Assembly: GCA_039796495.1 (NCBI GenBank) | Contig: JBDKJQ010000052.1 | Span: 1 to 17,111 of the forward strand | From: ARS1285 sp039796495 | GTDB taxonomy: Archaea; Nanobdellota; Nanobdellia; Pacearchaeales; GW2011-AR1 | Length of the DNA stretch: 17,111 nucleotides | Direction: 5' to 3' | In this document: positions 1-7,069 of the stretch, in pieces | Numbering within the stretch: position 1 is the first letter of the stretch | Layout: each line of letters opens with the position of its first letter | The notes under the pieces: generated by a model | What the model was told of the DNA's origin: nothing | The model's database searches: none | Seen by the model: the letters and a program-made list of their open reading frames with translations, nothing else | Made by a program: the position numbers and the translations under genes

Positions 1-1017
1 CCATCTGAAAAGAATTATTATAATAAAGTCAATAGAGAGGAATTCATTTTTTTAGACGACATTCAATTAACAGGAGAAGATATAACTCCGGCGTATACCG
101 ATAAAACAAATCAAGTTCTTATGGGACGATTTGGAAATGTTATGCTTATTAATGGAAAAGAAAATTATAATTTGAATGTTAAGAAAGGAGAAGTTGTGCG
201 ATTTTATATAACAAATGCTGCCAATACACGTTTATTTAATTTTTCTATTACCGGAGTAAAAATTAAAATTATTGGTAGCGACGGAGGAAATTATGAAAAC
301 GAGTTTTTTGATGAATCAGTAATTATAGCGCCGTCTGAGCGGGCAGTTATCGAAGTATTTTTTGAAAAAGCGGGAACGTACAAAATTCTTAATAACAACC
401 CATTGCAAACGTACGTATTGGGGACAGTAACAGTTATGAATGAAAAAGTTTCTGATGATTTCTCCTTATTGTTTTCAGCCTTACAAAAAAATGATTTTAC
501 CTTCGATTATGTACATTATATCGATAAAAATCCAGATGTTTCTTTGAAACTTGATGTGGATATTCCGGGTATGGGCATGATGGGACAACATATGCAAATG
601 AATCATGCCGATGAGAATGGGCTTGAATGGGAAGATGTTATGCGCATGATGAATCTTGGTAGCTCCAGTAATACGATTGATTGGAAAATTGTTGATGAGC
701 AAACGGGGAAATCCAATATGGATATTATGTATCATTGGAACGTTGGCGATGTTGTTAAGATGCGCATCACTAATGACGAATATTCTGCACATCCGATGCA
801 ACACCCAATCCATTTGCATGGTCAAAGATTTTTGGTATTAGCTCAAGACGGTGTAACAAATGAAAATCTTGTCTGGAAAGATACAGTCCTTGTACCGACG
901 GGGAAGTCAGTTGATCTCCTTGTTGAAATGACTAATCCGGGTACATGGATGGCTCACTGCCATATTGCAGAACATTTAAGTGATGGCATGATGTTTGAGT
1001 TTGAGGTAAGCAAATGA
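1..1017 (+). CDS. Multicopper oxidase, C-terminal part (5' end outside window)
   Basis: The frame is open from base 1, so this is the last 338 residues of a longer gene; the ATG at 121 is internal. It holds the end of cupredoxin domain 2 and all of domain 3. Copper ligands are visible: HPIHLHG (nt 802-822, T1/T2/T3 ligands) and HCHIAEH (nt 955-975, T3 and T1 ligands), followed by GMM whose first Met sits five residues after the last His, the usual axial T1 position. A Met-rich stretch (nt 571-600, MGMMGQHMQM) recalls the Cu(I)-binding Met-rich segment of CueO. The enzyme family oxidises Cu(I) or organic substrates with reduction of O2 to water, normally outside the cytoplasm; a signal peptide cannot be checked here. 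It is the first visible gene of a copper operon and its stop overlaps the next start by 4 nt (ATGA). Copper detoxification is inferred from context; a laccase-like substrate is possible. Confidence 0.93.
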   Translation, partial: PSEKNYYNKVNREEFIFLDDIQLTGEDITPAYTDKTNQVLMGRFGNVMLINGKENYNLNVKKGEVVRFYITNAANTRLFNFSITGVKIKIIGSDGGNYENEFFDESVIIAPSERAVIEVFFEKAGTYKILNNNPLQTYVLGTVTVMNEKVSDDFSLLFSALQKNDFTFDYVHYIDKNPDVSLKLDVDIPGMGMMGQHMQMNHADENGLEWEDVMRMMNLGSSSNTIDWKIVDEQTGKSNMDIMYHWNVGDVVKMRITNDEYSAHPMQHPIHLHGQRFLVLAQDGVTNENLVWKDTVLVPTGKSVDLLVEMTNPGTWMAHCHIAEHLSDGMMFEFEVSK

Positions 1018-1646
1018 CTGAAAGATTACTAGAAAAACAGGAGCATATGAACGAACGTGTTTTTAATTTTGTTTCATCCCGTTATGATACGGGTATTATG
1101 GGAAAATGGCTTATCAAGGTCATTCAAAAAACCGTTGATGAAGCAGATGTGAAAAGAAATGCGAGCGTGTTAGACGCGGGTGCAGGAACAGGAAATCTTT
1201 TACAGATCTTAGAAAATAGGGACAAACAACTGAGATTGTTTGGCCTGGATATTTCCAGTGAAATGCTTTCTATCGCAAGAAAAAAGGTAAAAAAGGCTCG
1301 ATTTATGAAATTGTCGGTCATGGATGTTGAGAAAAAATTCAAGAAAAATTTTTTTGATTATATTTTTGTCGTTGACGCATTTCATCATTTTCCTGACCAT
1401 GAAAGGATCATGCGACAATTTCATACACTTTTAAAAAACAACGGACAAATTATTATTACCGATTTTGATTTTGGAAGCGTGTTTAATTATCTTTTTCATG
1501 TGATTGAGCCGGGCAATTCGTGGATTTTTACCAAAAAGGCAATGCGCAACTTATTTATAGAATCAGGATTTAGCATTGAGAAGCAGAAAAAGATAGGTTT
1601 ATTTTCTGTTATGACCGTCGGCATTAAATCGAGGAAGAAAAAATGA
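1014..1646 (+). CDS. Class I SAM-dependent methyltransferase in copper operon
   Basis: A 210-aa Rossmann-fold methyltransferase of the Methyltransf_11/25 type. Motif I is LDAGAGTG (residues 53-60), an acidic residue ends strand 2 (GLDI, D79), and the post-II region reads DYIFVVDAFHHF (115-126), typical of small-molecule or quinone-type methyltransferases. The C-terminus ends in a basic RKKK tail. There is no cluster of cysteines like that of arsenite methyltransferases, so a metalloid substrate is not supported. The start ATG lies in an ATGA overlap with the oxidase stop, and its own stop overlaps the HMA gene the same way, so it is translationally coupled within the copper operon. Its substrate and its role in copper handling are unknown. 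Confidence 0.88.
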   Translation: MTERLLEKQEHMNERVFNFVSSRYDTGIMGKWLIKVIQKTVDEADVKRNASVLDAGAGTGNLLQILENRDKQLRLFGLDISSEMLSIARKKVKKARFMKLSVMDVEKKFKKNFFDYIFVVDAFHHFPDHERIMRQFHTLLKNNGQIIITDFDFGSVFNYLFHVIEPGNSWIFTKKAMRNLFIESGFSIEKQKKIGLFSVMTVGIKSRKKK

Positions 1647-1858
1647 AAAAAAAATTAACAATTGAAGGCATGCACTGTGCATCATGCGCAATAAACATGG
1701 AGAAAAGCCTCAGGAAAGTTGAAGGTGTCAAAGATGTCACCATAAGCCTGATGACCAAAAAGGGATTTGTCGAATGCGATGAAAAGGTCAGCGAAGAGGA
1801 ATTAAAAAAAGCGGTTGCGCGCGTCGGATCTGCATATAAACTAGTGAAGGTGGAGTGA
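1643..1858 (+). CDS. copZ: Heavy-metal-associated (HMA) domain copper chaperone, CopZ-like
   Basis: A 71-residue protein that is a single ferredoxin-like HMA domain. The Cu(I)-binding loop is GMHCASC (residues 9-15), with C12 and C15 as ligands. The family binds Cu(I) and passes it to the P1B ATPase. Here the neighbouring ATPase has no HMA domain of its own, so this free domain probably supplies that function in trans. It is joined to the methyltransferase by an ATGA overlap and is followed directly by the ATPase gene. The length matches stand-alone chaperones. The symbol follows the family role; a mercury- or zinc-type HMA is less likely given the operon. Confidence 0.92.
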   Translation: MKKKLTIEGMHCASCAINMEKSLRKVEGVKDVTISLMTKKGFVECDEKVSEEELKKAVARVGSAYKLVKVE

Positions 1859-1866
1859 TTTTAAAA

Positions 1867-3870
1867 ATGGAAATGAACCCCTCAAAACACTCAATGCATG
1901 AAAATCACGAGACAAAGCAGCATGATATGCACGAACACAATCACGATCAACCAGTCGAAGATGTGGAAATTAAAAGCTGGAAAAGAAAATTAATCTGGAG
2001 CTGGATTTTTACTATTCCTATTGCTTTGTTAATGCTGTCAGAAAGATTTTTTGGCATGAGTATCTTCCCGGAATTCTGGATGGCTATTATCATTCTACTA
2101 TTAGCATTTCCTGTCGTATTTATTTTCGGATGGCCGACTATTAAATCGGGATTGCAGGGATTGTATACTTTTTATTTCAACATGGATTCTCTGATTGTTT
2201 TAGGAACAGTTATTGCATATATAACTGGAATTATTTCTTTTTTCGGTTTTGGATTAGACTACTCTGGTGTTTCTGCAATGATCATGTCATTTTTCACGAC
2301 GGGAAAGTATGTTGAGGCTTTAGCACGAGGTCGTGCTTCACAAGAGATTAAAAAATTATTAGAACTCGGTGCAAAAAAAGCGCGCGTGCTCAGAGGAAAG
2401 CAAGAAATAGAAATTCCTATTGAAGACATAAAAATTAGTGATGTGATAATTGTGCGGCCGGGAGAAAAAATTCCCACTGACGGAGTTGTAATCAAAGGCG
2501 AGAGTTCTGTTGATGAATCAATGGTGACCGGTGAAAGTCTTCCTGTTGAAAAAAAGAAGGGAAGCACAGTTATTGGTGCAACTATAAATCAAGACGGTAT
2601 TTTATATGTCAAGACAACAAAAGTTGGCAACGATACATTTTTAGCGCATATTATTAACTTAGTTGAGGAAGCACAAGGCACAAAAATTCCCATACAAAAA
2701 TTAGCTGATAAAATCACCGGCATTTTCGTGCCGACAATACTCATTGTTGCTGTTTTGACTTTTGTTGGGTGGTTTTATTTTTCAGGTGATTTTAGCATAT
2801 CAATTGGTATTGCTGTTGCAGTATTAGTTATCGCATGTCCCTGTGCGTTAGGATTAGCAACACCGACGGTATTAATGGTCGGAAGCGGTATGGGAGCGCA
2901 ACGCGGTATTTTAATAAGGAAAGGAGAAGCAATTCAAACCATGAAAGAAATTAAAATTATTGTGTTTGATAAAACCGGAACTATCACAAAAGGCAAGCCA
3001 GAAGTAACGAATATTTACAGTACAATAAAAGAAAGCTATGTTTTAGAAATTGCAGCAAGTTTGGAAACACTAAGTGAGCATCCCATTGCACGAGCAATTG
3101 TTGAAAAGGCAGATTTAAAAAAATATAAGTCGGTTAAGGGATTTAAAATTATTAGAGGAAGGGGAATTGAAGGAAAAATTGGTAATAAAGACATTGTTAT
3201 TGGGAATAGAACTCTGATGAAAGAAAGAAAAATCTCTTTGAATGATTTTGAAAATAAAATTGAACAATTCGAAAAGCAAGGCAAAACAACCATGATCGTA
3301 AGCGAGAATAAAAAAATTATCGGAGTCATTGCTGTTGCCGACGCTGTGAAAGAAGATTCTATCAAGGCCATTAGTTTAATGACAAGCGCAGGGTATAGGA
3401 CCATCATGATTACCGGAGATAATGAAACAACTGCAAAAGCAATTGCAGAAAAAGTCGGTATCAAAGAAGTAATCGCAAATGTCCTTCCTGAAGACAAGGC
3501 AAAAAAAGTTGAAGAATTACAAAAACAGGCAATGGTTGCATTTGTCGGCGACGGTATTAATGATGCGCCTGCATTAAAACAAAGCAATGTCGGCATTGCC
3601 ATGGGAAGCGGAACAGACATTGCAATAGAGGCAGGAGATATTGTCCTCGTAAAAAGTTCTTTGGTAGGAGTAGTTCAAGCTATAAAATTAAGCAAAGCAA
3701 CGTTTCGAAAGATAAAACAAAATTTATTCTGGGCATTTGCCTATAATGTTGTTGCCATTCCGCTTGCAATCGGAGGATTTTTGCATCCAGTGATTGCTGA
3801 GATTGCCATGGCTCTTTCATCAATAACTGTGGTCACGAATGCAAATTTATTGAGAAGGGAAAGAATATGA
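1867..3870 (+). CDS. copA: P1B-1-type copper-exporting ATPase CopA
   Basis: A 667-aa heavy-metal P-type ATPase that exports Cu(I) across the membrane. It starts with a His/Met-rich tail (about residues 1-30) instead of an HMA domain, then eight expected membrane segments. Seen motifs: TGES (221-224), the transmembrane metal site CPC (324-326), phosphorylation site DKTGT with D368, SEHP (403-406), GDGIND (561-566), YN in segment 7 (626-627) and MxxSSxxxxxN in segment 8, together the Cu(I) signature. I chose the ATG at 1867 because a GGAGTGAT element (1852-1859) lies just upstream and resembles the archaeal Shine-Dalgarno consensus. The GTG at 1855 overlaps the previous stop (GTGA) like the other junctions in this operon and would add four residues. 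It is the last gene of the unit, followed by a T-run. Confidence 0.96.
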   Translation: MEMNPSKHSMHENHETKQHDMHEHNHDQPVEDVEIKSWKRKLIWSWIFTIPIALLMLSERFFGMSIFPEFWMAIIILLLAFPVVFIFGWPTIKSGLQGLYTFYFNMDSLIVLGTVIAYITGIISFFGFGLDYSGVSAMIMSFFTTGKYVEALARGRASQEIKKLLELGAKKARVLRGKQEIEIPIEDIKISDVIIVRPGEKIPTDGVVIKGESSVDESMVTGESLPVEKKKGSTVIGATINQDGILYVKTTKVGNDTFLAHIINLVEEAQGTKIPIQKLADKITGIFVPTILIVAVLTFVGWFYFSGDFSISIGIAVAVLVIACPCALGLATPTVLMVGSGMGAQRGILIRKGEAIQTMKEIKIIVFDKTGTITKGKPEVTNIYSTIKESYVLEIAASLETLSEHPIARAIVEKADLKKYKSVKGFKIIRGRGIEGKIGNKDIVIGNRTLMKERKISLNDFENKIEQFEKQGKTTMIVSENKKIIGVIAVADAVKEDSIKAISLMTSAGYRTIMITGDNETTAKAIAEKVGIKEVIANVLPEDKAKKVEELQKQAMVAFVGDGINDAPALKQSNVGIAMGSGTDIAIEAGDIVLVKSSLVGVVQAIKLSKATFRKIKQNLFWAFAYNVVAIPLAIGGFLHPVIAEIAMALSSITVVTNANLLRRERI

Positions 3871-3894
3871 TTCAATCATCTAAACTTGTCGTCA

Positions 3895-3900
3895 TTTTTT
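3895..3900 (+). terminator. Oligo-T terminator after copper operon
   Basis: A run of six T lies 25 nt after the copA stop. Archaeal RNA polymerase can terminate at T-rich runs without a hairpin, and the next unit has its own TATA-like element about 15 nt further on. The call rests on position and composition only. Confidence 0.4.
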
Positions 3901-3913
3901 CATAGTCAGAAAC

Positions 3914-3929
3914 TTTTAAGTATATTTTA
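3914..3929 (+). promoter_or_regulatory. TATA-like promoter element for the structured RNA / basic-peptide unit
   Basis: An AT-only stretch containing AAGTATATTTTA stands 25-30 nt before the point (about 3946) where GC-richer, self-complementary sequence begins. Spacing fits an archaeal TATA box with start near 3946. A second TATA-like CTATATTA at 3935-3942 could place the start about 20 nt later. Confidence 0.45.
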
Positions 3930-3945
3930 TCTTTACTATATTATC

Positions 3946-4140
3946 GGTTGTCCTGGAAAGGATGTGACCACGAAAGCCTCTGTGAGGCACTCAGCTATTA
4001 ATACGGAGACAGGACTATAACTCTCTGTACGAAACCTGTGTCTCTTATGCTTTGCGTCGTGGCACGAAGGAGATAACCTTTAGAACACATTGATAGGTTA
4101 AGATTGATTTCAAGAGGTGTTTGAGGCACTTCCTTCACCG
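3946..4140 (+). ncRNA. Candidate structured RNA (free ncRNA or 5' leader of the basic peptide)
   Basis: No protein gene is seen here, but the stretch is richer in G and C than the flanks and carries consecutive inverted repeats: a GGAA tetraloop hairpin TCCT/AGGA (3951-3962); GCCTC/GAGGC with a TGT loop (3976-3988); CAGG/CCTG stacked on GAGA/TCTC (4006-4013 with 4035-4044); a longer-range CCACGA/TCGTGG pair (3968-3973 with 4057-4062) that encloses the previous two; TAACCT/AGGTTA (4074-4079 with 4095-4100); and GGTG/CACC (4116-4119 with 4136-4139). TGAGGCACT occurs twice (3983-3991 and 4122-4130). The 3' end is arbitrary. I do not recognise SRP RNA, RNase P RNA or 5S rRNA. No promoter separates it from the ORF at 4155, so it could equally be a long structured leader. 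Confidence 0.45.
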
Positions 4141-4154
4141 AGTCCTTATCTACA

Positions 4155-4310
4155 ATGGCAAAAAAGAGGTCAAAGAAAAAACAAAGACGAAAAAAAGGAC
4201 GAGGTCCAAGTAAAAAGAGTAAAAAATCAAAAATAAAAAAGATTCTCGCGTATTTGCGTTCACGGAAAAAGAAATCTACAAAGAAAAAGTCTAAGAGAAA
4301 GAAAAAGTAA
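4155..4310 (+). CDS. Small lysine/arginine-rich protein (51 aa), possible nucleic-acid-binding peptide
   Basis: A 52-codon frame from ATG to TAA. Of 51 residues, 31 are Lys or Arg and none is Asp or Glu, so the predicted charge is extremely positive. A short less-charged patch, ILAYLRS (residues 30-36), sits in the middle of two basic arms; the arms contain GRGPSKKSKK and a terminal run of lysines. This resembles histone H1 tails and other polybasic nucleic-acid-binding peptides, but I recognise no family. No Shine-Dalgarno or TATA box lies directly upstream, so it is probably translated from the transcript starting near 3946. Its stop is immediately adjacent to the stop of the convergent zinc-ribbon gene with no base between. 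The A-rich codons raise the possibility of a spurious frame, but Lys codons mix AAA and AAG and Arg uses CGN and AGR, as a real gene would. Confidence 0.6.
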   Translation: MAKKRSKKKQRRKKGRGPSKKSKKSKIKKILAYLRSRKKKSTKKKSKRKKK

Positions 4311-4583
4311 TCACTTCTTCCACCGTTTCAACTCAGGAATAATTTCATTCGCAAGTCGCTCAGCCTTCTCACGCGGAAACTCCAATTGTGTGGTCATATG
4401 TTCAATAGAACTTTCTATCATCTCGTCCATCGTGAGATTTGGTTTTGTAAACTGTCCTTGTTGAAAACAAAACTGACAGTATTCCTTGTTCACGCTTCCG
4501 TCGGCATTTGTCCCGAAAAATTGTTCCGGCAGGGGAAATCCCAGCGGCATGCCGCAGCTTTGACAACGGGGTTTATCTAACAT
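4311..4583 (-). CDS. Zinc-ribbon domain protein
   Basis: A 90-aa protein with two Cys pairs, CQSC near the N-terminus and CQFC about 26 residues later, followed by the pattern FxxGxFTKPNLTMDEMIE. This is the arrangement of the small putative zinc-ribbon family (Zn_ribbon_2-like) found in bacteria and archaea, of unknown function. The C-terminal half is helical and charged, ending in WKK. I place the start at the ATG 4583-4581, because the upstream in-frame codon at 4598 is TTG and a TATA box sits 20 nt before 4583, making the mRNA leaderless. It lies downstream of the TrmB gene on the same strand but has its own promoter. Confidence 0.85.
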   Translation of the reverse strand: MLDKPRCQSCGMPLGFPLPEQFFGTNADGSVNKEYCQFCFQQGQFTKPNLTMDEMIESSIEHMTTQLEFPREKAERLANEIIPELKRWKK

Positions 4584-4602
4584 AATTCCAGTAATCAAAA
4601 GG

Positions 4603-4612
4603 AGTATAAAAA
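4603..4612 (-). promoter_or_regulatory. TATA box of the zinc-ribbon gene
   Basis: On the - strand the sequence reads TTTTTATACT, about 20 nt before the ATG at 4583, the spacing of a leaderless archaeal promoter. It lies just outside the 3' end of the upstream TrmB gene. Confidence 0.55.
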
Positions 4613-4622
4613 GTTGTTGAAG

Positions 4623-5378
4623 TTATTTGTGCGCTTTCTCCCACAAACTATAAAAAAACTTCCTGTACGCCTCTGCATTATCCTTTGACCTTATGGTAAA
4701 AACACGGGGAACCTCAGACCATATAAATGTTGCAACGGTGTCTTTGAATATTGAAATGCTTGGGGGAAAGGGATAGGAGGTCGCGCGATATTCATACAAT
4801 AAGCTCCCCTGATTTTTTAATTTCTGCGCATTAATCACATCTTTTTTCTGGCAAAGTATCTTCGCTCGTCCCCCTTTCTGTGCACGCAGTGTATGAAATT
4901 TGTCAAGCAAAATCAGGATTTGTTTATGTCTATATGCTTCAGGAGGGAATGCAAAGCCGAGATATTCGTCCCTTTTTTTAAGGCCATTCACCATCTCCAC
5001 CGAGAGCGTTTTAATTCCCTCAAAACCGTGATAGACTCTCGTCTGATGTTCTGATTGTTTTATTTTCTGTTTTGCGAGTAATTGAGGAAGTATTTTTTTA
5101 AAAGAAATTTTCTGCTCTCTTAAAGCACGTTCTTTCGCACTTAGATAATTAAAAAGTTTATGAGGAGAAAGCGCCTGAAAATAGCGCGTGTTATTTTTTA
5201 TGATCTCACTCACCAGTCCCTTTTCTTTTAATCTCTCCAGAATTTCGTAAACTTTTGATCGCGCAACCTTTGATACAGTGATGATTGGCCCCGTCGTACT
5301 TGTTCCATTTTCCAATAATGCAAAATAAACCTTGATCTCCCCTCGCGTCAGTCCTATTTCATTAAGTAGTTGATGCAT
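4623..5378 (-). CDS. TrmB-family transcriptional regulator
   Basis: A 251-aa archaeal regulator. The N-terminal winged helix-turn-helix is clear: LLNEIGLTRGEIKVYFALLE, then the recognition helix region SKVARSKVYEILERLKEKG (about residues 4-60), then the wing with TRYFQALSP. A helical linker follows (about 75-110) and then the effector-type C-terminal domain with DEYLGFAFPP and a closing RVFTIRSKDNAEAYRKFF. Family members sense sugars or other metabolites and bind palindromic sites. The start is set at the ATG 5378-5376, because a TATA box (5398-5407) lies 20 nt upstream; the in-frame ATG at 5456 would put the promoter inside the gene. It diverges from the oxygenase gene and probably controls it and itself through the inverted repeat between them. 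The effector is unknown. Confidence 0.9.
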   Translation of the reverse strand: MHQLLNEIGLTRGEIKVYFALLENGTSTTGPIITVSKVARSKVYEILERLKEKGLVSEIIKNNTRYFQALSPHKLFNYLSAKERALREQKISFKKILPQLLAKQKIKQSEHQTRVYHGFEGIKTLSVEMVNGLKKRDEYLGFAFPPEAYRHKQILILLDKFHTLRAQKGGRAKILCQKKDVINAQKLKNQGSLLYEYRATSYPFPPSISIFKDTVATFIWSEVPRVFTIRSKDNAEAYRKFFYSLWEKAHK

Positions 5379-5397
5379 AATTTTTAACAAAACAAGA

Positions 5398-5451
5398 CTA
5401 TATAAAATTTTTCTTTGCTCACCCCTAATGGGGGAATAATGAATAAATATA
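5398..5451. promoter_or_regulatory. Divergent promoter region with putative TrmB operator
   Basis: Two TATA boxes face apart: CTATATAAAA (5398-5407) for the TrmB gene on the - strand and AAATATAG (5444-5451) for the oxygenase on the + strand, each about 20 nt from its ATG. Between them, 15 and 10 bp away, is the inverted repeat CCCC-TAAT-GGGG (5422-5433). This is the only GC-rich block in the intergenic region and is the best operator candidate. Regulation by the adjacent TrmB protein is inferred from position. Confidence 0.6.
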
Positions 5452-5470
5452 GCCAATAATAATTTTAATC

Positions 5471-6115
5471 ATGAATAAAAAATATCTCAATGAAATCTCA
5501 CTTTCAGTTAAAGATATCGCTCGCACGCTTTATGACTTTTCAACAACGGGAGGAATTGTTATTCCCCACGTATTGACGGAAAACGCACGAAATGATCTGA
5601 TGGAAGTTATTGACTCTCTGAGAAATTATTTTGTTGATGCACCCAAGCGCGAAGGAAACGTTATACAGAACTTGCAACATCTCTATATTGAAAACAATCA
5701 ATTGATGATCAATAATGCTTCACAGAAGATATTAGATACTCTCGTGGAAGAATACACTCCCTTTTATGAGGCTTTAGCGGAAGTTGCGCAGTTCACAAAT
5801 CCTGCGTTTAATTCTTTAGGATTCCATAAGTATCCGACAGGAATGCAGGGAATAACTCCTCACCGCGATTACAAGTCTGATAGAGATTTAATTTCTATTT
5901 TTATCATAAAAGGTAAGGCTCCTTTTTATCTTCATGTAGATAAGCAAGGCAATGGTGCAGTAGAACTGGATTCCAGTCCCGGAAATCTCATACTGATGCG
6001 TGCAGCACGTAATCCTGGCGAACAAAAGTTCAGGCCGACTCATTCAGTAGGGATAATTGAAGAAGAAAGATACAGCTTTATCATTCGTCATCGGGAGATC
6101 GATGATCGCGCTTGA
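5471..6115 (+). CDS. 2-oxoglutarate/Fe(II)-dependent oxygenase-like protein
   Basis: A 214-aa protein with a double-stranded beta-helix oxygenase signature. The facial triad is visible: H131 and D133 in TPHRDYKS, and the distal H191 in RPTHSV. Nine residues later comes RYS (R200, S202), the RxS pair that holds 2-oxoglutarate in many of these enzymes. GFHKYPTG before the triad and PGNLILMRA before the distal His fit the core strands. The family hydroxylates or demethylates proteins, nucleic acids or small molecules; the substrate here cannot be told. The mRNA is probably leaderless (TATA at 5444-5451). The 3' end overlaps the next methyltransferase start by 14 nt, so the two are co-expressed, and a TrmB regulator diverges upstream. 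Confidence 0.82.
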   Translation: MNKKYLNEISLSVKDIARTLYDFSTTGGIVIPHVLTENARNDLMEVIDSLRNYFVDAPKREGNVIQNLQHLYIENNQLMINNASQKILDTLVEEYTPFYEALAEVAQFTNPAFNSLGFHKYPTGMQGITPHRDYKSDRDLISIFIIKGKAPFYLHVDKQGNGAVELDSSPGNLILMRAARNPGEQKFRPTHSVGIIEEERYSFIIRHREIDDRA

Positions 6116-6779
6116 AAAATCTGCAAGAGCTCATGTAGTAGACGCTCATACGCAAGAACTCGTGCGGCAAATGAATAATCTTAAAACAGTACGTTATTAT
6201 CGCGGCATGGAATTTATCGTCTATCCTCGCGTGTTTTTTCCCTTGCCTCACTCGTCCAGTCTGAAAGGAATCACAAAAAAGGATATTGCAATATATAATG
6301 GAAAACGCGTCTTGGATGTTGGCTGCGGAACAGGATTATGGTCGGTGATTGCCGCATTAAGTGGCGCACAAGAAGTGACTGCTGTTGATAACAATTCTGA
6401 TGCCATCAACAATACATACGAGAATTGCAGAAAATACAAATTAACAGACAAGATAAAAATAGTAGAAAGCGATTTATTCAATAATGTTTCAGGAACGTAC
6501 GATGTTATTATAGGATATCTTCCCATCGTGCCGCGTGCTGTTGATGCAGTGTGGCAATACGCCGTGTTTGATCCTGACTTTTTAATTCATCAACGATTTT
6601 TTCACGGAGTGAAAAACTACCTTGCAAAAAACGGAATAATAAAGATGGTGCATGCAAGCAAGGGAGATAGTCCGAGCTTTGAAGCGATGGTCCGAGAACA
6701 TGAACTGATTATTGACAAGAAAACTTCCTCACAAAAATTCGGACATACCTGGCATTTTTACAACTTGAAATTGCAATAA
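6102..6779 (+). CDS. Class I SAM-dependent methyltransferase (PrmC/RsmC-like fold)
   Basis: A 225-aa protein. The ATG at 6102 is chosen because GGGAG (6093-6097) lies just upstream; an in-frame ATG at 6057 would add 15 residues deep inside the oxygenase gene. Motif I is LDVGCGTG (71-78), the acidic end of strand 2 is VD96, and motif IV reads GYLPIVP (138-144) where amino-methyltransferases of the HemK/RsmC type have NPPY. The missing Asn/Pro-Pro pair means the usual N-methylation site is altered. The N-terminal segment with YRGMEFIVYPRVFFP resembles the pre-core region of that group. It is co-transcribed with the oxygenase, suggesting consecutive steps on one substrate. The substrate is unknown. 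Confidence 0.85.
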   Translation: MIALEKSARAHVVDAHTQELVRQMNNLKTVRYYRGMEFIVYPRVFFPLPHSSSLKGITKKDIAIYNGKRVLDVGCGTGLWSVIAALSGAQEVTAVDNNSDAINNTYENCRKYKLTDKIKIVESDLFNNVSGTYDVIIGYLPIVPRAVDAVWQYAVFDPDFLIHQRFFHGVKNYLAKNGIIKMVHASKGDSPSFEAMVREHELIIDKKTSSQKFGHTWHFYNLKLQ

Positions 6780-6784
6780 AATTA

Positions 6785-7063
6785 CTACATCATACTTTCG
6801 TAGAATTTTTTCCCTTCGACAGTTAATTTGTAATGAAATGCTTCCATAGATTTTCCTTTTGGAAATTCTTCAAGCAATCCTGCAATACAAAGAATTCTGC
6901 AAACATACGGTTCATCAGCTTCAGGATAGATGCTTTCGTCAGGCGATATTCTCTGAAATATTCCTATACAATCACTTAAAAATTTCGTTCTTTGTTTTGT
7001 GCTGACCTGAAATCCTTCAGAAATTTTTCTTACCAATCCCTCTTGCATTTCTTCTATATTCAT
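6785..7063 (-). CDS. Hypothetical 92-aa protein, possible winged-helix
   Basis: I do not recognise a family. The start is the ATG at 7063-7061; an earlier in-frame ATG at 7093 lies inside the tRNA gene and is rejected. The C-terminal part (about residues 56-90) reads CRILCIAGLLEEFP, then FHYKLTVEGKKFYESMM, which looks like the last helix, wing and helix of a small winged-helix domain; the N-terminal half is helical with no metal site. It begins only 6 nt after the 3' end of the tRNA on the same strand and has no TATA box at the expected distance, so it is probably expressed by read-through from the tRNA promoter. It converges with the methyltransferase 5 nt away. Confidence 0.65.
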   Translation of the reverse strand: MNIEEMQEGLVRKISEGFQVSTKQRTKFLSDCIGIFQRISPDESIYPEADEPYVCRILCIAGLLEEFPKGKSMEAFHYKLTVEGKKFYESMM

Positions 7064-7069
7064 AAAAAA
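7064..7069 (-). terminator. T6 run between tRNA and downstream gene
   Basis: Immediately after the tRNA discriminator base the - strand reads six T and then ATG. It could act as a weak oligo-T terminator for the tRNA, leaving partial read-through into the 92-aa gene. Confidence 0.4.

Noticed and set aside
3036..3620. 194-aa frame on the - strand
   Set aside because: Lies opposite the ATPase domain of copA and has only low-complexity hydrophobic sequence typical of antisense frames.
3946..4140. SRP RNA, RNase P RNA or 5S rRNA
   Set aside because: A GGAA tetraloop is present but the SRP helix 8 core (GGAGCAG-like) is not; the RNase P conserved regions (GGAAGUC and ACAGAA...) and 5S landmarks are missing.
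5379..5456. Upstream start (ATG at 5456) for the TrmB gene
   Set aside because: The added residues would be encoded across the TATA box and the inverted repeat; the helix-turn-helix begins right after the ATG at 5378.
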